From the NCBI GenBank assembly GCA_002469545.1, contig DKMK01000083.1, positions 1 through 22,588 of the forward strand: a stretch of DNA of 22,588 nt, given 5' to 3'. The notes under the pieces were generated by a model that was given only the letters and a program-made list of their open reading frames with translations, had not been told where the DNA came from and did not search any database. The DNA comes from Rhodobacterales bacterium UBA7416 (lineage in GTDB: Bacteria; Pseudomonadota; Alphaproteobacteria; Rhodobacterales; Rhodobacteraceae). Of this stretch, positions 14,167 through 22,055 are shown in pieces. Numbering within the stretch: the first letter of the stretch is position 1; every line of letters begins with the position of its first letter. The position numbers were made by a program, and so were the translations under genes.

Positions 14167-15522
14167 TTAACCCTTTTTCTTGGCCGCTTTCGCAGCCTTT
14201 AGTTTATTCATTAAACGAAGGGCCAAACCTTGTTTATTCTCTTGGCGTGCACGCCCCAATCCCAATGCTTCATCAGGGATATCCTTGGTGATGATGGACC
14301 CTGATCCTGTCATGGCATCATCGCCCACGCGCACAGGTGCCACCAGTGCGGTATTTGATCCAATAAATGCACGTGCGCCAATTTCCGTGTGATGTTTGAA
14401 GACGCCATCGTAATTACACGTGATTGTACCCGCACCAATATTGGCATCATCGCCAATTGTGGCGTCGCCGACATAGGAAAGGTGATTGATTTTAGCACCT
14501 TCGCCGACCTGGGTGTTTTTAACTTCGCAGAAATTGCCGACTTTGGAATCATTTGCCAATTCAGCACCGGGGCGCAAACGCGCATAGGGGCCAACGATCG
14601 CACCTTTTGAAACATGCGCGCCTTCAATGTGACTGAATGCGCGAATGTATGCGCCACTTTCGATGGTACTATCTGGCCCGAAGATGACGTTTTGTTCAAT
14701 AATCACATCACGACCAATAACTGTGTCATAGGCGAACCAAACGGTTTCAGGTGCAGTTAAAGTTGCGCCATTTAGCATGGCATCTCTGCGTGCGTTTTGT
14801 TGGAAATAACCTTCGGCAACTGCCAATTCGACGCGTGAATTCACTCCCATGGCCTCTTGGGCTGAACATTCCACAGCGGCGCATTTTAAGTCGCGCTTGC
14901 GGGCCAATCCGACGACATCCGTCAGATAATACTCGCCGCTGGCGTTTTCATTGGAAATTTCGCGGATTAAGTCAAACAGCAATGCGCTGGGCGCGCAAAT
15001 GACGCCCGAATTACAAAGACGGATGGATTTTTGCGCGTCAGTAGCATCTTTTGATTCGACGATTGCATCCAGTGATCCATCGGCGGCCATGACCAAACGA
15101 CCATATCCAGATGGGGGGGGCACATCGAATCCCAAAACAACAACACTGGCGCCGTTTGCACGTGCATCAGCCATTTTCGATAGTGTGTCAGCGGAAATAA
15201 ACGGCGTATCACCGTATAAAATGAATACATCACCATCGAATCCATCCAAGGCGCTGCGTGCTTGATCAACCGCGTGACCTGTGCCCAGCTGTTCGGATTG
15301 AATAACGATTTGTGCGTCTGGGTTATAATCCAATGCAACCTTTTCAACCAATTCCGCGCCGTGTCCAGCTACAATTATGGTCTTTTGTGCGTCAATACCG
15401 TCGCCCGCGCGCATGGAATGGATCAACAACGGAGCACCAGCAACCTTGTGTAATACCTTTGGTAAATCTGATTGCATGCGTGTGCCCATGCCGGCGGCCA
15501 AAATAATAACGGCTGAATTCAT
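14167..15522 (-). CDS. glmU: Bifunctional N-acetylglucosamine-1-phosphate uridyltransferase / glucosamine-1-phosphate acetyltransferase
   Basis: The product is 451 aa. The N-terminal domain (1-~225) has the nucleotidyltransferase motif LAAGMGTRM..DLPKVLH, with Lys22, and YGDTPF. The C-terminal half is a left-handed beta-helix acetyltransferase (IEQNVIFGPDSTIESGAYI, then VGNFCEVKNTQVGEGAKINH and IGAGTITCNYDG). It makes UDP-GlcNAc from glucosamine-1-phosphate. Start ATG at 15522, with GGGAAC upstream; a TTG at 15537 is less likely. It is co-transcribed with glmS, in the same pathway but without glmM nearby. A run of eight C on the coding strand (15113-15120) encodes VPPPSG. Confidence 0.97.
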   Translation of the reverse strand: MNSAVIILAAGMGTRMQSDLPKVLHKVAGAPLLIHSMRAGDGIDAQKTIIVAGHGAELVEKVALDYNPDAQIVIQSEQLGTGHAVDQARSALDGFDGDVFILYGDTPFISADTLSKMADARANGASVVVLGFDVPPPSGYGRLVMAADGSLDAIVESKDATDAQKSIRLCNSGVICAPSALLFDLIREISNENASGEYYLTDVVGLARKRDLKCAAVECSAQEAMGVNSRVELAVAEGYFQQNARRDAMLNGATLTAPETVWFAYDTVIGRDVIIEQNVIFGPDSTIESGAYIRAFSHIEGAHVSKGAIVGPYARLRPGAELANDSKVGNFCEVKNTQVGEGAKINHLSYVGDATIGDDANIGAGTITCNYDGVFKHHTEIGARAFIGSNTALVAPVRVGDDAMTGSGSIITKDIPDEALGLGRARQENKQGLALRLMNKLKAAKAAKKKG

Positions 15523-15651
15523 AACTTTTGTTCCCAATGCTCGGGGCTCTTCTACAGTGTTCTTTTGAACAGCAAAAGGGGGCGAATGCTCAAGAAGTCT
15601 TTCACTTCGTTACGGTTTTATGTCATTGCAGTTTTAAACGGAGAATTTGTG

Positions 15652-16320
15652 ATGAGAAGCGTGGTATTTGATTTGGATGGCACTTTGGCTGATACCAGTG
15701 CGGATTTAATTGCGGCCGCGAATGCCTGTTTTATTGGGCTTTCCCACGATGCGCAGTTGGATCCTGTGACGGATGCTTTGACAGCTTTTGGCGGCGGTCG
15801 CGCGATGTTGCGCTTGGGCTTTAGTCGATTGGGTTCGTTTACCGAAGACGATATTGATGCGCAATTTCCCAAACTCTTGCAATATTATGCCGAAAATATT
15901 GACACCCACACAAAGCTGTATGACGGGGTTGTTGATGCACTGTTAGAGTTGAAACAACGCGGGTATTTGTTGGGGGTTTGCACAAACAAGCCCGAAGGGT
16001 TGGCACAAGAGTTGTTGTTGCGTTTGGGTATACGTGACCATTTTGTGGCGATGTTAGGGGCGGATACTTTGCCTGTGCGAAAACCAGATCCACAGCATTT
16101 GTGGACGACAATCGATCAAATGGGTGGGCATCGTGACAGGGCTGTTTTGATTGGCGACACGATCACCGATCGCAATGCGGCAAAAAATGCTGATGTACCG
16201 TGTATTTTGGTTTCATTTGGGCCAGAAGCTGATGGAGTAAATCGCATGGAACCTTCGGCATTATTGAACCATTATTCCCAATTACCTGATTTGGTTGATC
16301 GCATTATTCCCAATCGGTAA
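15652..16320 (+). CDS. gph: HAD-family phosphatase, phosphoglycolate phosphatase type
   Basis: The product is 222 aa. The four HAD motifs are present: nucleophile DLDGTLADT (Asp7, Asp9), GVCTNKP (Thr111), KPDP (Lys144) and GDTITDRNAA (Asp169, Asp173). Length and the motif spacing fit Gph, which removes 2-phosphoglycolate formed by DNA repair or oxygenase reactions; another HAD-IA substrate is possible. Start at 15652 with GGAGAATTTGTG upstream; an upstream TTG at 15565 would add 29 unrelated residues. It is divergent from glmU. Confidence 0.82.
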   Translation: MRSVVFDLDGTLADTSADLIAAANACFIGLSHDAQLDPVTDALTAFGGGRAMLRLGFSRLGSFTEDDIDAQFPKLLQYYAENIDTHTKLYDGVVDALLELKQRGYLLGVCTNKPEGLAQELLLRLGIRDHFVAMLGADTLPVRKPDPQHLWTTIDQMGGHRDRAVLIGDTITDRNAAKNADVPCILVSFGPEADGVNRMEPSALLNHYSQLPDLVDRIIPNR

Positions 16321-16363
16321 AATAACGGGTTATGTCTGTACAAGTAATGCAAAGAGGCAAAAA

Positions 16364-17551
16364 ATGGCTTTGAAATTCACGGGTGACTTTACGCAACAAG
16401 AACCAATCCCAGAAGCAGCAATCGATGCCGCAGTTGCAGTGATGCGGCATGGACGTTTGCATCGTTACAATACTGTTGATGGTGAAATTGCGGAAACGGT
16501 GTTGTTGGAACAAGAATTTGCTGCGTTCAAGGGAGCAAAATATTGTTTGGCTGTTGCGTCAGGTGGCTATGCTTTAAGCATCGCTTTGCGCGCATGCGGT
16601 ATACAACACGGCGATCCTGTTTTGACCAATGCGTTCACATTGGCGCCTGTTCCGGGCGCAATTCAAGGGGCAGGGGGGCGCCCTGTTTTTGTGGAAATTA
16701 CACCTGACTTGATTTTGGATTTGAATGATTTATCTGCCAAAATTGCTTTTACAGGCGCGAAGTTTTTGATGTTGTCACACATGCGTGGTCATCTGGTTGA
16801 TATGGATGCATTGATTGCCATTACTGATGCTGCGGGTGTTCAAGTGATTGAAGATTGCGCGCACACGATGGGTGCAAATTGGAATGGAATATCCAGCGGG
16901 CGTTCTGGTGTTGTTGGGTGTTATTCAACGCAGACATTTAAACATATCAATTCTGGCGAAGGTGGCTTGTTAATTACGGGCGATGCCGAGGTTATGGCGC
17001 GTGCAACCATGTTGTCGGGTTCGTATATGTTATACACCAGCCATTTGGCAGGTGCGCCACCTGAGACATTTGAAGATATTCGACTGGATACCCCCAATTG
17101 TTCCGGCCGCATGGATAATTTACGGGCTGCGATTTTACGCCCACAACTGGCGGATTTGCCAGCGCAAGCCGAACGTTGGAACGAACGCTATCGTGCATTG
17201 GAAGCGGGGTTGAACCAAGTCGAAAACCTGACACTTATTGAACGCCCCGCCAAAGAGTATTTTGTGGCGTCGTCATTCCAGTTTTTATTGCCAAAATTCA
17301 CAGCTGACCAAATTAAAACAATCGTCGCTGCGTGTGATGCGCGCGGTGTTCAATTGAAATGGTTTGGTGCCGAAAATCCTGTTGGTTTTACGTCGCGTCA
17401 TGACAGTTGGCGCTATGTCGATCCACAAAAACTACCGAATACAGATCGCATTTTAGCTGGTTTGTTGGATATGCGTATTCCGCTCACAATGACATTGGAT
17501 GAATGCGCGATTATTGCGATGATCATCAAAGAGGAAGTCGGGAGCGTTTAG
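16364..17551 (+). CDS. DegT/DnrJ/EryC1/StrS family PLP-dependent aminotransferase
   Basis: The product is 395 aa. The family transfers amino groups to sugar nucleotides or related keto compounds. The PLP lysine is Lys193 in STQTFKHINSGEGGLLIT, and Asp164 in VIEDCAHTMG is the partner of the pyridine nitrogen. VASGGYALSIAL (64-75) is the phosphate-binding turn. The substrate is unknown, since no nucleotide-sugar genes are adjacent. Start at 16364 with AAAGAGGC upstream; it is 43 bases after gph, so probably co-transcribed. Its end overlaps the convergent sulfotransferase by 4 bases. Confidence 0.85.
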   Translation: MALKFTGDFTQQEPIPEAAIDAAVAVMRHGRLHRYNTVDGEIAETVLLEQEFAAFKGAKYCLAVASGGYALSIALRACGIQHGDPVLTNAFTLAPVPGAIQGAGGRPVFVEITPDLILDLNDLSAKIAFTGAKFLMLSHMRGHLVDMDALIAITDAAGVQVIEDCAHTMGANWNGISSGRSGVVGCYSTQTFKHINSGEGGLLITGDAEVMARATMLSGSYMLYTSHLAGAPPETFEDIRLDTPNCSGRMDNLRAAILRPQLADLPAQAERWNERYRALEAGLNQVENLTLIERPAKEYFVASSFQFLLPKFTADQIKTIVAACDARGVQLKWFGAENPVGFTSRHDSWRYVDPQKLPNTDRILAGLLDMRIPLTMTLDECAIIAMIIKEEVGSV

Positions 17552-18375
17552 AACAACCATCCTTCTGGAACTTTATCGCCGAATCGTGACCGTGCGTATT
17601 TGTACTGTGGCATTAGTTCGGCGGCAAAATAATTTGCCAGCTCGTCGGGTAGGTGTGCCGTTTTAGAACTGTTGGGGCGGCGTTCAGTATTTGCCACGAT
17701 TGGATCAACACCCAAAAACGCGTAGAGTCGATTCAACAAATCTCCATCGAACATGTCTTCGTAAAAACCTATGAATACTTGTTCTGAGTAGAAGACGGCA
17801 TCAAGGTTTTCTAACGCTGTTCTGTAATCGCATCGCGCAGAATATTCGCGATGGTTTAAACAACTCGCCGCGAAGTCGATCATCTGACCTTCATCCTTGC
17901 CGCGATAATTAAACCGTAGCATCGACCACAAACGCGCAATCGGGTCACGCATCAAAAAAATAATCTTTAGGTGCGGAAAGGCAGTTTTTATTTTGCGCAA
18001 CTCTTCGGCGGGTAAAAACATATAGGATGGTGTTATTTCGCAGTAATACGATTGCTCATCCCATCCCTGTTGAAAAAAGTTAATATAATCCACAATGCCG
18101 TGTGTTGCGCTGGTTCCGATTTTTATCCGTTGGCTAAAAGCACGTGCAAGTTTTTCTGAACCCGTTTTTGCCTTCGCTAATCGGTTTTCCATAAACTGTT
18201 GGTTCCAAGTGTTTGGATACTTTGGATCAACAAAGAAATGCATTTCTTTGATAGCACTCATATAAATATCGGGATGTGATCGCAGGTGTGTCCCTAACCA
18301 CGTTGTCCCGCAGCGCTGGGCGCCCATTCCCAAAAGCAGTGTCGCGTTTTTATGCATTGTTTCGTTTTTGGGCAT
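17548..18375 (-). CDS. Sulfotransferase family protein
   Basis: The product is 275 aa. It has the 5'-phosphosulfate loop GAQRCGTTWLGTHL (18-31) and the 3'-phosphate motif LKIIFLMRDPIARLWSMLRF (136-155), both contacting PAPS. A Glu-rich ITPSYMF segment lies between them. The acceptor is unknown; the fold is like heparan or carbohydrate sulfotransferases seen in marine bacteria. Start placed at 18375 (MPKNETMHKN), just before the conserved strand. An in-frame start at 18519 adds 48 unrelated residues and occupies the nuo promoter region. The ribosome site is weak. It is divergent from nuoA and convergent with the aminotransferase. Confidence 0.78.
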   Translation of the reverse strand: MPKNETMHKNATLLLGMGAQRCGTTWLGTHLRSHPDIYMSAIKEMHFFVDPKYPNTWNQQFMENRLAKAKTGSEKLARAFSQRIKIGTSATHGIVDYINFFQQGWDEQSYYCEITPSYMFLPAEELRKIKTAFPHLKIIFLMRDPIARLWSMLRFNYRGKDEGQMIDFAASCLNHREYSARCDYRTALENLDAVFYSEQVFIGFYEDMFDGDLLNRLYAFLGVDPIVANTERRPNSSKTAHLPDELANYFAAELMPQYKYARSRFGDKVPEGWLF

Positions 18376-18503
18376 GTTTTTATCTACTACGTTTGAGTGC
18401 GATATAGTGTCCGGAAATCCTATGGGATGCGGTCTGAGAATGAAACCGCTATATATATTGTGAAAAGGTGGACAAAAAGGATGTGTTTTTTGCGTAGGGT
18501 TTG

Positions 18504-18532
18504 TTGACGCCAACGACACGCACAGGTAGGAA
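18504..18532 (+). promoter_or_regulatory. Possible promoter of the nuo operon
   Basis: TTGACG (18504-18509), a 17-base spacer and TAGGAA (18527-18532) resemble a sigma-70 promoter about 45 bases before the nuoA GTG. The -10 box is poor, so the call is weak. A promoter must lie in this gap because the upstream gene is divergent. Confidence 0.3.
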
Positions 18533-18575
18533 AGGGCGAATAAATTTTTTGCTGCGAACCTGATAGGGGACTACT

Positions 18576-18941
18576 GTGCAAGAGCTGCTTATGAATTATC
18601 TGCCCATCCTTGTTTTTGTGGGCGTCGCCGCTGGCCTTGGGCTTGTCCTTATTTTAGCCGCTGTATTGCTGGCCGTCAGAAATCCTGATGCAGAAAAAAC
18701 ATCCGCTTATGAATGTGGCTTTAACGCCTTTGATGATGCGCGCATGAAATTCGATATCCGATTCTACTTGGTATCCATCTTATTTATTATTTTCGACCTA
18801 GAGGTAGCGTTTTTGTTCCCTTGGGCGACATCTTTCCAATATCAAGGTGAACTTGGTTTCTGGTCGATGATGGTTTTCTTGGCTGTATTAACAATCGGCT
18901 TTGCTTATGAGTGGAAAAAAGGAGCGTTGGAATGGGAGTAA
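18576..18941 (+). CDS. nuoA: NADH-quinone oxidoreductase subunit A
   Basis: The product is 121 aa, with three membrane helices (about 7-33, 65-83, 93-112). It is part of the membrane arm of complex I, at the quinone-site junction. The signature loop is YECGFNAFDDARMKFDIRFYL, starting near residue 45, and LFIIFDLEVAFLFPWA is also diagnostic. Start is GTG at 18576, with AGGGGA upstream: VQELLMNYLPIL matches the N-termini of Rhodobacter-type NuoA, which is better than the ATG at 18591. It overlaps nuoB by 10 bases. Confidence 0.96.
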   Translation: MQELLMNYLPILVFVGVAAGLGLVLILAAVLLAVRNPDAEKTSAYECGFNAFDDARMKFDIRFYLVSILFIIFDLEVAFLFPWATSFQYQGELGFWSMMVFLAVLTIGFAYEWKKGALEWE

Positions 18942-19465
18942 GTACATCCGCCAACACCGCAGGTGGTGATCGTGAAGTCGCAACTGCACAACTAAATAGC
19001 CAGTTGCAGGACAAAGGTTTCCTGCTGACCAGCACTGAAGACATTATCAACTGGGCGCGTACCGGTTCGTTGCACTGGATGACATTTGGTTTGGCGTGTT
19101 GCGCTGTTGAAATGATGCACGCCGCGATGCCACGTTATGACATGGAACGTTTCGGTACTGCGCCACGCGCCTCCCCACGCCAGTCTGATTTGATGATTGT
19201 TGCGGGAACGTTGACGAACAAAATGGCACCTGCGTTACGCAAGGTTTATGACCAAATGCCAGAACCGCGTTATGTGATCTCTATGGGGTCATGTGCGAAT
19301 GGTGGCGGTTATTACCACTATTCATATTCGGTTGTACGTGGTTGTGATCGTATTGTTCCTGTAGATATTTATGTTCCAGGATGTCCCCCAACTGCAGAAG
19401 CATTGCTGTATGGCATCTTGCAACTGCAACGTAAAATGCGCCGCACCGGCACGATTGTAAGGTAG
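18932..19465 (+). CDS. nuoB: NADH-quinone oxidoreductase subunit B
   Basis: The product is 177 aa. NuoB carries the terminal 4Fe-4S cluster N2 that passes electrons to quinone. The ligands are Cys56, Cys57 (GLACCAVEMM), Cys121 (GSCANGGG) and Cys151 (PGCPP). The N-terminal ~25 residues are a polar extension. Start at 18932 lies inside nuoA, with GGAGCG upstream, so translation is coupled. Six bases separate it from nuoC. Confidence 0.97.
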   Translation: MGVSTSANTAGGDREVATAQLNSQLQDKGFLLTSTEDIINWARTGSLHWMTFGLACCAVEMMHAAMPRYDMERFGTAPRASPRQSDLMIVAGTLTNKMAPALRKVYDQMPEPRYVISMGSCANGGGYYHYSYSVVRGCDRIVPVDIYVPGCPPTAEALLYGILQLQRKMRRTGTIVR

Positions 19466-19470
19466 TCTTT

Positions 19471-20079
19471 ATGTCTGACGCTTTGACAGAATTGGGCGAA
19501 ACAATCGCCGCAAAATTACCCGATGCAGTAACTGCGTCGGGTGTTAGCGATTTTGGTGATTTGGTATTGAATATCAAGTTGGACAAGATACCGCAGGTTG
19601 TAGAGTTTTTGAAATCCAATTCGGCGATGAAGTTTTCGACGTTGATTGATATTACGGCAGTGGATTATCCATCACGCCCAAATCGGTTTGAAATGGTTTA
19701 CCATTTTCTGTCGATGTACACGAACACACGTATCCGTCTAAAGGCTCAAGTGGCCGAAGATGGTATCGTTCCATCAATCCACGAAATTCACCCTGGTGCG
19801 AACTGGTTTGAACGTGAAGTATTCGACATGTACGGCGTGCTGTTTTCTGGCCACCCAGATTTGCGCCGCATCTTGACGGATTACGGTTTCCGCGGTTACC
19901 CATTGCGCAAAGATTTCCCAACAACGGGTTACACAGAGTTGCGTTACGACGAAGTGGCAAAGCGCGTGGTTTACGAACCTGTGTCGCTGACCCAGGAATA
20001 TCGTCAGTTTGATTTCATGTCTCCGTGGGAGGGTGCGGAATACATCCTGCCAGGTGATGAAAAAGGTGAGGCGAAATAA
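19471..20079 (+). CDS. nuoC: NADH-quinone oxidoreductase subunit C
   Basis: The product is 202 aa, a separate NuoC rather than a NuoCD fusion. It sits in the peripheral arm near the quinone site. The family signature is ANWFEREVFDMYGVLFSGHP (around residues 110-129), then DLRRILTDYGFRGYPLRKDFP and the EYRQFDFMSPWEG end. The stop and the nuoD start share a base (TAATG), so the two are translationally coupled. Confidence 0.97.
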   Translation: MSDALTELGETIAAKLPDAVTASGVSDFGDLVLNIKLDKIPQVVEFLKSNSAMKFSTLIDITAVDYPSRPNRFEMVYHFLSMYTNTRIRLKAQVAEDGIVPSIHEIHPGANWFEREVFDMYGVLFSGHPDLRRILTDYGFRGYPLRKDFPTTGYTELRYDEVAKRVVYEPVSLTQEYRQFDFMSPWEGAEYILPGDEKGEAK

Positions 20080-21290
20080 TGGCTGACGGAAACTTCAACG
20101 ACGCCAAAACTGGCGAGCAGCGTATTCGTAATTTCAACATCAACTTTGGACCACAGCATCCTGCGGCCCACGGTGTTTTGCGTTTGGTTCTTGAACTGGA
20201 CGGCGAGATTGTCGAACGTTGCGATCCGCACATCGGTCTGCTGCACCGTGGTACAGAAAAGCTGATGGAGAGCAGAACATATCTGCAAAACTTGCCGTAC
20301 TTCGACCGTTTGGATTATGTTGCCCCAATGAACCAAGAACACGCATGGTGTTTGGCAATTGAAAAGCTAACGGGTGTTGAAGTGCCACGCCGCGCATCAT
20401 TGATCCGTGTTTTGTATTGTGAAATAGGACGTATCCTAAACCACATTTTGAACGTAACCACTCAAGCCTTGGACGTTGGCGCATTGACGCCGCCGTTGTG
20501 GGGCTTTGAGGAACGTGAAAAGTTGATGGTGTTTTATGAGCGCGCGTCGGGATCACGCCTGCACGCCGCATATTTCCGCCCGGGTGGTGTACACCAAGAT
20601 CTTCCACAGGATCTATTGGATGATATCATGGCTTGGACTATGGAATTTCCAGAAGTTCTGGCAGACATCGACGGCTTGTTGACTGAAAACCGCATTTTCA
20701 AACAGCGCAACGTTGATATTGCAGTCATCACGGAACAAGAGGCCCTTGATTGGGGGTTCTCTGGTGTGATGGTACGTGGATCAGGCATGCCATGGGATTT
20801 GCGTCGTGCACAACCTTATGAATGCTACGACGAATTTGAATTCGACATTCCTGTCGGCAAAAATGGTGACTGTTATGATCGTTACCTGTGCCGCATGCAG
20901 GAAATGCGCGAAAGCTTGAAGATTATTCAGCAAGCTATCACCAAGTTGGAAAGCGCCACTGGCGATGTTCTTGCACGTGGTAAACTGACGCCGCCTAAAC
21001 GTGGCGATATGAAAACATCGATGGAAGCATTGATCCACCATTTCAAACTGTACACCGAAGGGTTCAAAGTTCCCGAAGGCGAGGTTTACGTGGCTGTCGA
21101 AGCACCCAAGGGCGAATTCGGCGTCTTCTTGGTTTCGGATGGATCAAACAAACCATACAAAACAAAAATCCGCGCGCCTGGGTATTTGCACCTGGCCGCA
21201 ATGGACCACATTTGCAAAGGCCATCAGCTTGCTGATGTTGCCGCGATTATCGGCACACTTGATGTCGTATTTGGAGAGATTGACCGCTAA
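20079..21290 (+). CDS. nuoD: NADH-quinone oxidoreductase subunit D
   Basis: The product is 403 aa. NuoD (49-kDa subunit) shapes the quinone pocket with NuoB and is related to NiFe-hydrogenase large subunits. The motifs are FNINFGPQHPAAHGVLRLVL (near residue 23), HIGLLHRGTEKLME, QNLPYFDRLDYVAPMNQEHA and the C-terminal HLAAMDHICKGHQLADVAAI. The His in GPQHPAAHG is the quinone-facing one. It overlaps nuoC and nuoE by one base each (TAATG). Confidence 0.98.
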   Translation: MADGNFNDAKTGEQRIRNFNINFGPQHPAAHGVLRLVLELDGEIVERCDPHIGLLHRGTEKLMESRTYLQNLPYFDRLDYVAPMNQEHAWCLAIEKLTGVEVPRRASLIRVLYCEIGRILNHILNVTTQALDVGALTPPLWGFEEREKLMVFYERASGSRLHAAYFRPGGVHQDLPQDLLDDIMAWTMEFPEVLADIDGLLTENRIFKQRNVDIAVITEQEALDWGFSGVMVRGSGMPWDLRRAQPYECYDEFEFDIPVGKNGDCYDRYLCRMQEMRESLKIIQQAITKLESATGDVLARGKLTPPKRGDMKTSMEALIHHFKLYTEGFKVPEGEVYVAVEAPKGEFGVFLVSDGSNKPYKTKIRAPGYLHLAAMDHICKGHQLADVAAIIGTLDVVFGEIDR

Positions 21291-22036
21291 TGTCTATTCG
21301 TCGCTTACACACTGAACAACCAGACAGCTTTAAGTTTACACCTGCGAACTTGAAATGGGCTAAGGATCAAATCAAGAAGTTTCCAAAAGGTCGCCAAGCA
21401 TCTGCCGTGATCCCATTGTTGTGGCGCGCACAAGAGCAAGAAAGCTGGTTGTCCAAACCGGCAATCGAAGCCGTTGGAACAATGTTAGACATGCCGTTCA
21501 TTCGTGTTTTAGAAGTGGCATCGTTTTATTTTATGTTCCAATTGGCGCCTGTTGGCACTGTCGCGCACGTTCAGGTCTGTGGAACGTTATCATGTATGAT
21601 TTGTGGTGCCGAAGATTTGATTGGCATCTGCAAAGAAGTGATCGCAGATCAACCCCATGCACTGTCCGAAGATGGTCAATTCAGCTGGGAAGAAGTTGAA
21701 TGCTTGGGCGCTTGTACAAATGCACCTATGGTTCAAATTGGCAAAGACTTTTACGAAGATTTGACCGAAGAGAGTTTTCGCGAAATTTTAGCTGCGTTTG
21801 CGCGCGGCGAGGTGCCTACTCCGGGGCCTCAAAACGGACGTTATGCATCCGAGCCTCTGTCGGGGCTATCCTCTTTAACTGAATTTAATACTGGTAATTA
21901 CGAAACGAACGTGTCGGTGACACGGGCGCTTGATTACGGTGACACAGTCAAACGTATTCAAGGAAATGAAGTGCCTATTTTAGTGGCAGGGAAGAAGCCA
22001 GCCAAAGTAAAGCCTGCATCTAAGCAGGTAAAATGA
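21290..22036 (+). CDS. nuoE: NADH-quinone oxidoreductase subunit E, with extended tail
   Basis: The product is 248 aa. NuoE (24-kDa subunit) carries the 2Fe-2S cluster N1a of the NADH module. The ligands are Cys97, Cys102 (VCGTLSCMICG), Cys138 and Cys142 (CLGACTNAPMVQI). The thioredoxin-like core ends near residue 172. The remaining ~75 residues are an unconserved polar tail, finishing in KKPAKVKPASKQVK, which resembles the K/A/P-rich part of the next protein. Start coupled to the nuoD stop. Confidence 0.95.
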   Translation: MSIRRLHTEQPDSFKFTPANLKWAKDQIKKFPKGRQASAVIPLLWRAQEQESWLSKPAIEAVGTMLDMPFIRVLEVASFYFMFQLAPVGTVAHVQVCGTLSCMICGAEDLIGICKEVIADQPHALSEDGQFSWEEVECLGACTNAPMVQIGKDFYEDLTEESFREILAAFARGEVPTPGPQNGRYASEPLSGLSSLTEFNTGNYETNVSVTRALDYGDTVKRIQGNEVPILVAGKKPAKVKPASKQVK

Positions 22037-22055
22037 CTTAGGGGAGAAATAAATT

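Noticed and set aside
15558..15608. Small hairpins TGTTC-TTTT-GAACA and GAAGT-CTTTC-ACTTC between glmU and gph
   Set aside because: Stems of five pairs are frequent by chance, and neither sits at a clear promoter or terminator position.
18376..18519. N-terminal extension of the sulfotransferase to 18519
   Set aside because: The 48 extra residues are not like a signal peptide or a family N-terminus, and they occupy the divergent promoter space of nuoA.
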